DNA from: Mucilaginibacter phyllosphaerae
Lineage (GTDB): Bacteria > Bacteroidota > Bacteroidia > Sphingobacteriales > Sphingobacteriaceae
DNA length: 64,000 bases
Assembly (NCBI RefSeq): GCF_004378255.1
Contig: NZ_SNQG01000001.1
Coordinates: 310,001 to 374,000, forward strand
Direction: 5' to 3'
The notes under the pieces were generated by a model, which was given only the letters and a program-made list of their open reading frames with translations, searched no databases and was not told the DNA's origin. Shown piece by piece: positions 17,404-25,633 of this stretch. Numbering within the stretch: the stretch's first letter is position 1; each line of letters begins with the position of its first letter. Made by a program: the position numbers and the translations under genes.

Positions 17404-18273
17404 TTACAAAGCCAGGGCATCCGGGCCCAGCACAGCGCTATCACAAATATAGGTAGGCACAATGCCGGTGGCCTCTACACGGTTCTGATAATCTGTTGCC
17501 TGGGTATTGCCGGTTAATACCAAAACGGTATCCAGGCCAAATTTATTACCACCCATAATATCTGTTTGCAGGGTATCGCCTACCATCACGATCTGCTTTT
17601 TGCTGATGCTGCGATACTCGCGGATAAGATCATAAGCAAACATAAACATCTGCGAATCGGGCTTACCAAAACGGATAAATTTTTTACCCACAATGGTTTC
17701 TATCATCTGCGCCAAACCGCCAATAGCTATGCCTACATCGCTTTTTGATACCGGGTAGGCATAATCTGTATTGGCCACTATAGCCGGTATGGTGCGTTTG
17801 CGCAGCAGGTTTACGGTTTTGTTCAGGTCCTCAAACCAGTCAAACCCCTCATCGTCCATAAATATCAGGGCGTTCACCTTATCAATGTTATGGCTGTTTA
17901 CCTCCCGTACAGGCAGCGTTTTAAGGCCGGCACTTTCTATGTAATGGGCAGATTCCTGTGTGCCTAAGTAGGCTACATAACCATCATCCACCTTAAGCTC
18001 CAGGTATTCTTTGGTTAGCTGGCCCGATGAGATGATCCTATCGGCCGTAACTGCATACAGCCCCTTATCATGATAGGATTGCGCCAGCTGTACGGGGCTG
18101 CGCGATGCATCGTTGGTAACAATATAATACTCTTTATTACAGGCTTTAAGGTACTCAAACGTACGCTCGATACCCGGCACCAGGCCGCTATGGGTTTTAA
18201 GTACGCCAAACGCATCAAAAAAAATAATTTCGTAACGGTCTATTATCGATTTAAAATCTTCAATACGTTTCAT
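17404..18273 (-). CDS. HAD-IIA family hydrolase (NagD-like)
   Basis: 289 residues. The nucleophile motif is IIFFDAFGVLKTHSG with Asp20; the second Asp of the usual DxD is Phe22. The C-terminal motif MVGDTLQTDIMGGNKFGLDTVLVLTG with GKPDSQMF before it is typical of class IIA HAD enzymes (NagD, pyridoxal or glycerol phosphatases). An Asp-x-aromatic-Gly form is also known to me in a HAD-IIA subgroup, so it may still be active. Substrate unknown. It follows the APH-like kinase gene by 57 bases on the same strand and may be coupled with it. Confidence 0.85.
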   Translation of the reverse strand: MKRIEDFKSIIDRYEIIFFDAFGVLKTHSGLVPGIERTFEYLKACNKEYYIVTNDASRSPVQLAQSYHDKGLYAVTADRIISSGQLTKEYLELKVDDGYVAYLGTQESAHYIESAGLKTLPVREVNSHNIDKVNALIFMDDEGFDWFEDLNKTVNLLRKRTIPAIVANTDYAYPVSKSDVGIAIGGLAQMIETIVGKKFIRFGKPDSQMFMFAYDLIREYRSISKKQIVMVGDTLQTDIMGGNKFGLDTVLVLTGNTQATDYQNRVEATGIVPTYICDSAVLGPDALAL

Positions 18274-18330
18274 TGTTGGGTTATGGGGTTAGGTCAGATT
18301 AATTGGTTTAACGGCAAATTAATCAACCGC

Positions 18331-19368
18331 TTATTCTAAATTCAGTGCTTTAATAATTACTTCGGCATCAAAGTCGCGGTCTACCGATGGCAGGTAGATC
18401 TCCATCGCTTCGGCCTGCAGCTTTTTGGCATATTGTTCGCTAAAAAAGTACTTGCCATCCTTTATCACGTAATTAAGAATAAAGAAACGGTAAGCCTCTT
18501 TCAAAAACCTGATCTCGTCGGCCGTAACGGGGTTCACCTTGTGGTACTCTTTCAGGAAGGTGATAAACCTGTCTTCCATCATCGGCCCTATTACATAACT
18601 GAATACGGTGCGGTCGCCGGCATCAGATACCACGCGGCTAAAAAAGTAAAAATCAAGCAGGCGGTAGCTCATCCGGAACCAGTCGTAATCCCAGCGCGAA
18701 TACAGGTCCAGATCGGGCGTTACCGAAAAGTTACCGATATTCCAGTCGATAAAAACGGGGATGATCTCGAACGAGCTCATGTTATAGCGCGACCGGTTCT
18801 TTAAAAACTGCTCGCAATGATACTTCAGCAGATCTACCTGCATGCGCGAGCCAAACTTGCGCTCGTCTTTTTCCAGCTGGCGCTGCAGGTCGTAAATATC
18901 GGTGCGCAGGGTTTTGGATGATTTGGGCAGCACATTTTTAATGCGCGAGCATGCTTTATGAAACTTGCCCAGCTGCGAGCCCAGCTTACGGATCATATCA
19001 TCATCCAGCCGGCGCGGCAGCCTTTCCATCATCCTGGTGGGGTTGTAAAACACCACCCAGGCGTCGTTTTTTCCCTGCTTATACCGGTACACGTAAACCC
19101 GGTTATTTTTTAACAATGATTTTGACAGCAGGTTTTCGAACGGGTAAAGCAGGTTGTTAGACAGGGATTGAATAATGCGGTGATCCTCTTTAAAATGCTC
19201 GAACTTGCCAAAAAAAGAAAGTTTGGCAATAATGATGTCTTCGTCATCAAATGTAATGCGGTACACGTGATTGGTAGAAACCATCGCGCTGATATCCTCG
19301 ATATCCCGGATGGTTTTAGATTTATCGTAATCTGCCCAGGCAGATCTTATAATGAGGTGAAAGTCCAT
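18331..19368 (-). CDS. APH-like kinase-fold protein of unknown substrate
   Basis: 345 residues, no signal peptide. The second half carries a degenerate phosphotransferase catalytic loop, PVFIDWNIGNFSV (Asp, then Asn five on), followed by SRWDYDWFR as the magnesium-binding Asp, in the order of aminoglycoside/choline kinase proteins. The first half (HVYRITFDDEDIIIAKLSFFGKF) fits a nucleotide lobe with a lysine, and HKAC follows. The histidine of the usual HGD is missing. Neighbouring HAD phosphatase suggests metabolite phosphorylation or repair, but this is inference. No closer family recognised. Confidence 0.65.
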   Translation of the reverse strand: MDFHLIIRSAWADYDKSKTIRDIEDISAMVSTNHVYRITFDDEDIIIAKLSFFGKFEHFKEDHRIIQSLSNNLLYPFENLLSKSLLKNNRVYVYRYKQGKNDAWVVFYNPTRMMERLPRRLDDDMIRKLGSQLGKFHKACSRIKNVLPKSSKTLRTDIYDLQRQLEKDERKFGSRMQVDLLKYHCEQFLKNRSRYNMSSFEIIPVFIDWNIGNFSVTPDLDLYSRWDYDWFRMSYRLLDFYFFSRVVSDAGDRTVFSYVIGPMMEDRFITFLKEYHKVNPVTADEIRFLKEAYRFFILNYVIKDGKYFFSEQYAKKLQAEAMEIYLPSVDRDFDAEVIIKALNLE

Positions 19369-19397
19369 GATTTTGTCTGGAACCGGGATTAGTTTAT

Positions 19398-19575
19398 AAT
19401 TGCATAGTTAACAAATCTTAATGTTTATTTAACCACAGAGCGAGCAGAGTTTTTTCACAGAGCTTACAGAGAATTATCGGTTGGCTAATTGCATAGTTAC
19501 AAATCGTAATATTTATTTTAACCACAGAGTTAACAGAGTTTTTTCACAGAGCTCACAGAGAATTATCGGTTGGCT
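19398..19575. repeat. Two tandem 89-base copies rich in CACAGAG
   Basis: Copy 1 runs 19398-19486 and copy 2 19487-19575. Each begins AATTGCATAGTTA, contains TTTAACCACAGAG and TTTTTTCACAGAGC, and ends AGAATTATCGGTTGGCT. Copy 2 overlaps the stop and last codons of the GxxExxY gene (PTDNSL), so copy 1 is a duplicate of that 3' end. Copies differ at only a few positions. Confidence 0.9.
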
Positions 19576-19954
19576 GTAATGAGCCGTTAATTATCCGTTT
19601 CACTCCATCTTTTACTCTAACAACATTAAAATTTATTAGCAGGCCTAATTTGTAGTTACCAAGTTTTAAATAGGTAAGCGTTTGCGCCATATGAATATCG
19701 TTGAGCGCTTCTACGCTTTTAATCTCGACAACAACTTTATTTTCTACCAATAAGTCAATCCTGTAACCGCACTCTAATTTTACTTCTTCAAAAATTAACG
19801 GCATTGGTTTTTCCTTTACTACAATCAAACCGTTCTTGATCAATTTATAATACAAACATTCTTTGTAAGCGCTTTCTAATAAACCCGGCCCAAGCGTTTT
19901 GTGCACTTCAATAGCAGCCCCAATAATTTGACTTGTTATTTCATTTTCAAACAT
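19553..19954 (-). CDS. GxxExxY protein (putative PD-(D/E)XK nuclease fold)
   Basis: 133 residues. The name-giving motif appears as GLLESAYKECL. Further blocks are YRIDLLVENKVVVEIKSVEAL, in which D-x(n)-E-x-K fits a PD-(D/E)XK nuclease core, and AQTLTYLKLGNYKLGLLINF. Biological role unsettled. The gene is bracketed by CACAGAG-type repeats facing inward on both sides (19398-19575 and 19966-20005), and its last codons lie inside one of them, as if gene and repeats travel together. The family call is firm; nuclease activity is inferred. Confidence 0.88.
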   Translation of the reverse strand: MFENEITSQIIGAAIEVHKTLGPGLLESAYKECLYYKLIKNGLIVVKEKPMPLIFEEVKLECGYRIDLLVENKVVVEIKSVEALNDIHMAQTLTYLKLGNYKLGLLINFNVVRVKDGVKRIINGSLQPTDNSL

Positions 19955-19965
19955 TCATTCCCGGT

Positions 19966-20005
19966 GTTTCTCTGTGATTTTTTCTCTAAAAACTCTGTGG
20001 TTAAA
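19966..20005. repeat. Inverted CACAGAG-type repeat upstream of the GxxExxY gene
   Basis: The stretch contains TCTCTGTGATTTTTTCTCT and ACTCTGTGGTTAAAT, the reverse complements of the CACAGAG and TTAACCACAGAG cores found at 19398-19575. The gene between them is therefore flanked by an inverted pair. Confidence 0.8.
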
Positions 20006-20015
20006 TCCCAAAAAA

Positions 20016-21374
20016 CTATATGCTTTCAAAATAGCGCTTCAGTTCCCAGTCGCTTACGCTTTTGGCGTATTGACGGTGCTCCCACAGGCGGGTTTGGGTA
20101 AAGTGCTGCACAAAGCCTTCGCCAAACAACTCTTTGGCTATGGCAGAGTTTTGCATGGCTGTGGCGGCATCATACAGGTTGGCATGCAGGCTACCATTGG
20201 CTTTGTTCTGATAGCCATTGCCAACAGTTGGGGCTACATCCAGCTTCATTTTGTTTTTGATACCGTAAAGGCCCGATGCCAAAGCTGCCGCAATAGCCAG
20301 ATATGGATTGGTATCCGAGCCGGGGATGCGGGTTTCTAACCGGGTATATGCTTTTGATGTATTAATAACACGCAATGCAGTGGTACGGTTATCTACACCC
20401 CAGGTAATGGTGGTGGGCGCCCAGGCGCCTTCTACCAGGCGTTTGTAACTGTTAATGGTTGGGGCATACATGGGCAGCAAATGCGGCATACAATAAAGCT
20501 GGCCGGCCAGGTACTGCTTATGCAGTTCGCTCATTTTGCTGGCATCGTTGCTATCATAAAACAGGTTATCGGTTTGGTCGCTGGTCCATAGGCTTTGGTG
20601 GATATGGCCGCTGCAGCCGGGCAGGTTTTGGTTCCACTTGGCCATAAAGGTGGCGGTTAGCCCATGTTGATAAGCAATCTCTTTAACGGCGGTTTTAAAC
20701 AGCACGGCCTTATCGGCAGCATCCAGCGTTTCGGAATGGGTGATGGCGGCTTCGTACACACCGGGGCCCGTTTCGGTATGAATGCCCTCTACCGGGATAT
20801 TAAACTGCGTAAGCAAATTAAACAGATCATAATAAAAGGCGCTGTTTTGCGAGGTGCGCAAGGTAGAATACCCAAACATCCCCGGCGACAAGGGCTCCAT
20901 GTTGGCGAAGCCCTTTTGCTGTAAACTCTGCGGCGTCTCCTTAAAATTAAACCACTCAAACTCTTGCGCAAATTCGGCATGGTAGCCCATTGCGCTGCAT
21001 TGTTTAACAATTTGTTTGAGCAGGCTGCGCGGGCATGCCGGCAAAGCATCGCCGTTAGGCCCGGTATAATCTGCTAAAAAAAACGGGATGTTATTTTCCC
21101 AGGGCACATTGCGCATGGTGGCCACATCAATATAGCATTGCTTATCCGGATAGCCGCTGTGCCAGCCGGTAAGTTCTACATGGTCATACGTAACATCGTT
21201 GCTGTCCCACCCAAAAACAACATCGCAAAACCCGTAACCATCCTGCAAGCCATCAATAAACTTTTTTGTGCTGATGACTTTGCCCCGCAATATGCCGTCG
21301 ATATCGGCAAATGCGAATTTTACCTTTTGGATGTTATTCTCTTTAATATAGCTGATAACCTGTTCCGTATTCAT
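20016..21374 (-). CDS. Glutamine synthetase-family enzyme (GlnA/PuuA-like)
   Basis: 452 residues with an N-terminal beta-grasp region (VKFAFADIDGILRGKVI) and a catalytic domain: EFEWFNF (metal Glu), GIHTETGPGVYE, LTATFMAKW, SGHIHQSLW and WGVDNRTTALRV, RLETRIPGSDTNPYLA. The length, the ATFMAKW form and the lack of the adenylylation Tyr region point to the non-canonical group that includes gamma-glutamylpolyamine synthetases rather than the central GS. The enzyme would ligate glutamate with ammonia or an amine using ATP. No polyamine genes are adjacent. Family firm; substrate open. Confidence 0.88.
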   Translation of the reverse strand: MNTEQVISYIKENNIQKVKFAFADIDGILRGKVISTKKFIDGLQDGYGFCDVVFGWDSNDVTYDHVELTGWHSGYPDKQCYIDVATMRNVPWENNIPFFLADYTGPNGDALPACPRSLLKQIVKQCSAMGYHAEFAQEFEWFNFKETPQSLQQKGFANMEPLSPGMFGYSTLRTSQNSAFYYDLFNLLTQFNIPVEGIHTETGPGVYEAAITHSETLDAADKAVLFKTAVKEIAYQHGLTATFMAKWNQNLPGCSGHIHQSLWTSDQTDNLFYDSNDASKMSELHKQYLAGQLYCMPHLLPMYAPTINSYKRLVEGAWAPTTITWGVDNRTTALRVINTSKAYTRLETRIPGSDTNPYLAIAAALASGLYGIKNKMKLDVAPTVGNGYQNKANGSLHANLYDAATAMQNSAIAKELFGEGFVQHFTQTRLWEHRQYAKSVSDWELKRYFESI

Positions 21375-21503
21375 TGCTGTGGATATAAAAAGCCAATTTA
21401 AGCAAGATAAATTATATGTAGCGGATAATATTTACCCTCCCCTGCCTGCATATAAACATACCCGCCAAATTACAGGCTTAATAATATTCGCTACCTTTAA
21501 ATA

Positions 21504-21914
21504 ATGACGGCTTTGTTATTTATTTACGGCACCCTTTTACAACCCGGCAACCCCTTTGCCAATTATTTAAACAGCAATTGCAGCTACGTATGTGCGGGTA
21601 AAATAAAGGGCCTGCTGTATGATATAGGCGAATACCCCGGGCTAATTATTAATACCCATGCGGAGGGCTTTGTGCTTGGCAGCGTGGTGAAGCTTCATCA
21701 GCCGGCAGAGGGCCTTAAAGTGATTGACGATTACGAGGGCGTTGGGCCGGAGCAGGACCAGCCGAATTTGTATCTACGCACCATACAAACTATTATAACA
21801 GCAAAAGGGCCGGCAGATGCCTGGGTTTATATTTACAACCTGCCTGTAGCCGGCTTGCCTGTTATTGCAAGCGGCAATTATCAAGAATTTGCTGCTCACA
21901 AAACAGCCCCCTGA
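21504..21914 (+). CDS. Gamma-glutamylcyclotransferase (AIG2)-like protein
   Basis: 136 residues with the family start LLFIYGTLLQPG (the YGTL substrate loop), GLLYDIGEYPGLI, an acidic catalytic-like DDYEGV and a final VYIYN strand. Members cleave gamma-glutamyl bonds to give 5-oxoproline, or act on related amides. It is divergent from the glutamine synthetase-like gene, and the pair could work on gamma-glutamyl amines; this is only suggested by position. The stop lies inside the terminator hairpin. Confidence 0.8.
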   Translation: MTALLFIYGTLLQPGNPFANYLNSNCSYVCAGKIKGLLYDIGEYPGLIINTHAEGFVLGSVVKLHQPAEGLKVIDDYEGVGPEQDQPNLYLRTIQTIITAKGPADAWVYIYNLPVAGLPVIASGNYQEFAAHKTAP

Positions 21915-21935
21915 TTTTTTGCAGGGGGCTGTTTT
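21900..21935. terminator. Strong bidirectional terminator
   Basis: AAAACAGCCCCCTG (21900-21913) pairs perfectly with CAGGGGGCTGTTTT (21922-21935) around an 8-base loop, with T runs on both strands. It ends both the GGCT-like gene and the response regulator gene. Confidence 0.9.
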
Positions 21936-21939
21936 TATT

Positions 21940-22626
21940 TTATGCTTCGAATTTATAACCTACCCCTTTTACGGTAGATACACAATCATCCCCCAGTTTT
22001 TCGCGCAGTTTACGCACGTGTACATCAATGGTACGGTTGGTAACTACTACCGAGTCTTCCCAGATGTTTTTCAGGATCACCTCGCGGGTGTAAACCTTGC
22101 CGGGCTTTGATGCCAGCAGGTAAAGTAATTCAAATTCTTTTTTGGCTAATACAACCTTAACACCTTTTTTATAAACCAGGTAAGCTTCGCGGTCTATCAC
22201 CAAATCGCCAATTTCCAGTTTGTTATCGGTAACCTCTTCGGGCGGTGCGTTGCGGCGAAGGATGGCGTTGATACGGCTAACCAGTGCACGGGGCTTAATG
22301 GGTTTAGCTATGTAATCATCAGCGCCAACATTAAAGCCGGCAATTTCAGAATACTCTTCGCTGCGGGCGGTAAGGAATACCATAAAGGTATTTTTAAACT
22401 CGGGCATGGTACGCATAATGCGGCAGGCCTCTATGCCATCCATTTTTGGCATCATAATATCTAAAACGATCAGATCGGGCTGGGTTCTTTTAGCTTCTGC
22501 AACTGCTTCCTGGCCGTTGCGGGCCGAATATACCTGGTAACCTTCTTTCTTCAGATTATACTCTATCAGCTCTAAAATATCAGGTTCGTCGTCAACAATT
22601 AGTATCTTTTGTTTGCTGGTGCTCAT
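21940..22626 (-). CDS. OmpR/PhoB-type response regulator
   Basis: 228 residues. Receiver domain (about 1-125): acidic pair in ILIVDDEPD, phospho-acceptor in LIVLDIMMPKMDG, Thr in FLTAR and Lys in ADDYIAKP. The winged-helix DNA-binding domain (about 135-228) ends TIDVHVRKLREKLGDDCVSTVKGVGYKF. No sensor kinase gene adjoins it, so it is an orphan regulator here. The closest well-known relatives are PhoB/RprY-like proteins, but the target cannot be told. Preceded by a 100-base AT-rich gap. Confidence 0.94.
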   Translation of the reverse strand: MSTSKQKILIVDDEPDILELIEYNLKKEGYQVYSARNGQEAVAEAKRTQPDLIVLDIMMPKMDGIEACRIMRTMPEFKNTFMVFLTARSEEYSEIAGFNVGADDYIAKPIKPRALVSRINAILRRNAPPEEVTDNKLEIGDLVIDREAYLVYKKGVKVVLAKKEFELLYLLASKPGKVYTREVILKNIWEDSVVVTNRTIDVHVRKLREKLGDDCVSTVKGVGYKFEA

Positions 22627-22729
22627 GTATATTTAATTTTGCATAAATGTATAAGCTTAATTAAAGCTAATAGTTAACGCAATATTAACAAATTGTTAAA
22701 TAACACCGTAAGTTAACCTATAATTGAGG

Positions 22730-23845
22730 TTATTTAAATGTTTTCTTTAAAAATTCTTCAAGATCGGCGCCGGTTACGTTTTTGGCAACAATATTTCCCT
22801 GCGGATCGATGATAAAATTAGACGGGATAGCCTCTATGTGGTAAAGGCGCTCGGTTGGCCCCTCAAAGCGCTGCAGGTCAGACGCATGCGCCCACGTTAA
22901 GCGGTCTTTCTTCACCGCTTCATCCCAATCTTTCTTCTCGGTATCCAACGAAATACCCAGGATGTTAAAGCCCTTATCCTTGTAAAGCGCATACTGTTTA
23001 ACCACGTTAGGGTTTTCCTGCCGGCAAGGGCCGCACCATGATGCCCAAAAATCAAGCATTACGTATTTGCCTTTATAATCGGCCAGGTTTATCTGTTTAC
23101 CGTTTATACTGTTAATGGTAAAACCGGGCGCTTTATGCCCAACAGAGATGGGCTTGATAACTGCCATTTGCTTTAAAAAGGTTTGCACGGCAGGATTATC
23201 CTTAAACTCATCTTTGATCTCATCGGCATACGCAACCATCTGCTGCTCGTATTTATATTGATCTAAAGATGTGGCGGCATAAAAACCGGCCAGCGATTTT
23301 TTATTTTCGTTTACAAATTTTAAAACTTCGGCGCTGTAATCGGCTATATTTTTCTGAAACTGCGGCATGTACACCTTCAGCAGCGAATCAGATTCTTTAC
23401 CCAGCGCTGCAGACTTTGCAGTGTACTCGTCAGATAACTTACTATTCTTGCCGCCGTAAAGGTTACTTATCTTGTTAAATTCTTTAATCTTTTCGGATGT
23501 TTCCGAGCCGCTTACCTCATAATCATGGTTAGTGTTGGCAACATCGGTTTTAAAGGTGATCTCATCGCCGTTTTTGGCTACCAGATCATATATATTACCG
23601 GCAATACGTAACTTGTAGAGATTGGCATAAGGCGCCGGGTGTTTAAAGGTAAATTCGTTACTGCCGTTTATTTCGGTAGAATCTACAACGTTTACCTGCG
23701 AGCTGTCTGCAACCAGCAGATACACTTTTTTAAGGCTGCCGGGGTTTTCCAGCTTGCCCGATACGGTGAAAGTGGTAGCCTGCTTGCACGATGCAATCAT
23801 CAAAACTGCCAAAAATGCCAGGCAGGTAACAATACGGTTCTTCAT
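22730..23845 (-). CDS. DUF4369 / thioredoxin-like lipoprotein
   Basis: 371 residues with a lipoprotein signal (LAFLAVLMIASC, Cys20). Residues 25-125 form a beta-rich DUF4369 domain, followed by a charged helical linker and a C-terminal TlpA/ResA-like redoxin domain with LDFWASWCGPCRQENP (the CxxC pair) and the cis-proline region EAIPSNFIID. It would reduce disulfides in the periplasm or at the outer surface of the inner membrane. Starts 5 bases after the gatB stop, so likely co-transcribed with it. Confidence 0.92.
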   Translation of the reverse strand: MKNRIVTCLAFLAVLMIASCKQATTFTVSGKLENPGSLKKVYLLVADSSQVNVVDSTEINGSNEFTFKHPAPYANLYKLRIAGNIYDLVAKNGDEITFKTDVANTNHDYEVSGSETSEKIKEFNKISNLYGGKNSKLSDEYTAKSAALGKESDSLLKVYMPQFQKNIADYSAEVLKFVNENKKSLAGFYAATSLDQYKYEQQMVAYADEIKDEFKDNPAVQTFLKQMAVIKPISVGHKAPGFTINSINGKQINLADYKGKYVMLDFWASWCGPCRQENPNVVKQYALYKDKGFNILGISLDTEKKDWDEAVKKDRLTWAHASDLQRFEGPTERLYHIEAIPSNFIIDPQGNIVAKNVTGADLEEFLKKTFK

Positions 23846-23850
23846 ATATC

Positions 23851-25320
23851 TTATTTAGATTCTAATTCTTTTATTAAAAGCTTATTGGTTTTCTGCGGGT
23901 CTATTTTGCCTTTAGATAGCTTCATCACCTCGCCCATAAACAAGCCTAAAACGCCTTTCTTACCTTTTTGGTATTCTGTTACCTTATCGGGATACTTGGC
24001 CAGGGCCGCACGGATAAACCCATCCAGTTCGCTGCTATCGTCGCTTATCAGTAAGTTTAAGTCTTTAACCAATTGGTCGGCGGTTTTGCTATTTCCTTTC
24101 AACATTTCCGGAAATAATTTTTGCGCCGCCACAGAGTTGTTCACTTTACCCTCATCAACCAGTTTGATTAACCCGGCTAAATTTTGTGGCGATAATGCAA
24201 AATCAGTAATGCTGATGCCGTTATCATTAATATACGACCTAACAGCCCCCATCACCCAATTAGCAGCAGATTTATAGTTATCTGTATATTGTATTAACCC
24301 TTCAAAATAGTTAGCAAATTCTTTATCAGCTATAATTACACCCGCGTCATAATCAGACAGGCCAAGTTGGGTGGTATATTTTTCGAATAGCTGGTTGGGC
24401 AAGGCAGGCATATTACTGCGGATGTGCGCCAGCATCGCTTCTGTGATCTGCACAGGCAACAGGTCGGGCTCGGGGAAATAGCGGTAATCGTTCGCCATTT
24501 CTTTGGAGCGCAGCACAGATGTTTCGCCGGTATCGGCATTAAAATTAAGTGTGTTCTGGTCGATATGGCCGCCTGCTTCAATAACTTTTACCTGGCGGGC
24601 AAACTCATGCTCGATGGCGCGCTGCACATTGCGGATAGAATTCAGGTTTTTTACCTCGCAGCGGTTGCCGTACTTAGGCGCCCCTTTCAGGCGTACAGAG
24701 ATATTGGCATCGCAGCGCATACTGCCCTCTTCCATATTACCATCGCAAATATCCAGGTAACGCAGCAACCGGCGAATCTCGGTGAGGAACTGGCCGGCCT
24801 CTTCGGCGCTACGCAGGTCGGGCTCGGATACGATCTCTATCAGTGGCACCCCTGCCCTGTTCAGGTCTATCAGCGAATAATGGTCGTGCTGGTCGTGCGA
24901 GCTTTTACCGGCATCATCCTCCATATGGATATGGTGAATGGCAATGGTTTTTGATGTACCATCGGCCAGTTTCACAGTTACACCGCCGCCCAGACATATG
25001 GGCTGCTGATCCTGCGTGGTTTGAAAACCCTTCGGCAGATCGGCATAAAAGTAGTTTTTACGGGCAAAGGTGTTGTTAAGATTGATCGTGCAATTACAGG
25101 CAAGGCCCATTTTAACCGCATACTCTATCATCCTTTTATTGATGCGCGGCAAAGTACCCGGGTGCCCCAATGAAACGGGGCTGACATGGTGATTAGGTGC
25201 GGCGCCAAATGCAGCCGAATCTGAAGAGAAAGCCTTACTTAATGTAGATAATTGCGCGTGTACCTCTAATCCAACAACCAACTCGTACTTATCGCCCACG
25301 CTGCTTTGTGAAACTGCCAT
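23851..25320 (-). CDS. gatB: Asp-tRNA(Asn)/Glu-tRNA(Gln) amidotransferase subunit B
   Basis: GatB binds misacylated tRNA and activates the acyl group for amidation with ammonia from GatA. Motifs: YELVVGLEVHAQL, PVSLGHPGTLPRIN, FYADLPKGFQTTQ, LIEIVSEPDLRSAEEA and GSMRCDANISVR; the C-terminal helical YqeY-type domain includes KGKIDPQKTNKLL. The zinc-binding cysteines known in some GatB proteins (KxFCxC, CPVCLG) are replaced by Ser/Ala. I choose ATG 25320, since the 25362 start only adds a divergent 14-residue tail. A TATATTTG box lies 40 bases upstream. gatA and gatC are not in the window. Confidence 0.95.
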   Translation of the reverse strand: MAVSQSSVGDKYELVVGLEVHAQLSTLSKAFSSDSAAFGAAPNHHVSPVSLGHPGTLPRINKRMIEYAVKMGLACNCTINLNNTFARKNYFYADLPKGFQTTQDQQPICLGGGVTVKLADGTSKTIAIHHIHMEDDAGKSSHDQHDHYSLIDLNRAGVPLIEIVSEPDLRSAEEAGQFLTEIRRLLRYLDICDGNMEEGSMRCDANISVRLKGAPKYGNRCEVKNLNSIRNVQRAIEHEFARQVKVIEAGGHIDQNTLNFNADTGETSVLRSKEMANDYRYFPEPDLLPVQITEAMLAHIRSNMPALPNQLFEKYTTQLGLSDYDAGVIIADKEFANYFEGLIQYTDNYKSAANWVMGAVRSYINDNGISITDFALSPQNLAGLIKLVDEGKVNNSVAAQKLFPEMLKGNSKTADQLVKDLNLLISDDSSELDGFIRAALAKYPDKVTEYQKGKKGVLGLFMGEVMKLSKGKIDPQKTNKLLIKELESK

Positions 25321-25359
25321 AGATATATTCAGCTGTAATTCAGCATTGATGAAACCTGC

Positions 25360-25367
25360 CAAATATA
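25360..25367 (-). promoter_or_regulatory. Candidate -7 box for gatB
   Basis: Minus-strand TATATTTG matches the Bacteroidota TAnnTTTG consensus exactly, about 40 bases before the ATG at 25320. No good TTTG -33 element is visible at the usual spacing. Confidence 0.45.
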
Positions 25368-25440
25368 GTATTATTAGTTATTTTATAGCACCCGATAACA
25401 TCATTTTTAAAGCTTTGTTAACCTTTAAGCTTTAAGCTTT

Positions 25441-25503
25441 GGCAACTCTTTAAGCTTTGTCAACTTTTTAAAAGTTGACAAAGCAGACAAAGCTATTTAT
25501 TAT
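25441..25503. repeat. Palindromic repeat copy A
   Basis: A 63-base unit holding a near-perfect palindrome at 25454-25484: arms GCTTTGTCAACTTTT and AAAAGTTGACAAAGC around a single T. A second copy lies at 25571-25633. Partial half-sites (CTTTAAGCTTT) precede it. The gap between gatB and alaS (25363-25632) holds only these repeats and the fragment between them. Confidence 0.88.
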
Positions 25504-25566
25504 CGTCTATCATCATCGTGATGCCTGGTTTACCGTTAATTTCGGTAGCCGGTACAATTTTAAAGC
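25493..25566 (-). pseudogene. Remnant of an alaS-like 3' segment between repeats
   Basis: Read on the minus strand this short frame gives EINGKPGITMMIDD, which matches DINGKPSITVMIDEA in the nearby alaS (around 25800-25850). About 38 of 49 bases agree by eye. It then runs into a stop within the palindromic repeat. It has no start, and a stop lies just upstream in frame, so it is a non-functional fragment. It probably arose by duplication or replacement at the alaS 3' end. Confidence 0.65.
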
Positions 25567-25570
25567 TTCT

Positions 25571-25633
25571 GGAACTCTTTAAGCTTTGTCAACTTTTTAA
25601 AAGTTGACAAAGCATGACAAAGCTATTTATTAT
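25571..25633. repeat. Palindromic repeat copy B
   Basis: Second copy of the 63-base unit, with the palindrome at 25583-25613. It differs from copy A by a few bases and abuts the alaS stop codon. Spacing between copies is about 130 bases. Confidence 0.88.

Noticed and set aside
19398..19575. CRISPR array from the CACAGAG repeats
   Set aside because: Only two tandem long copies without variable spacers.
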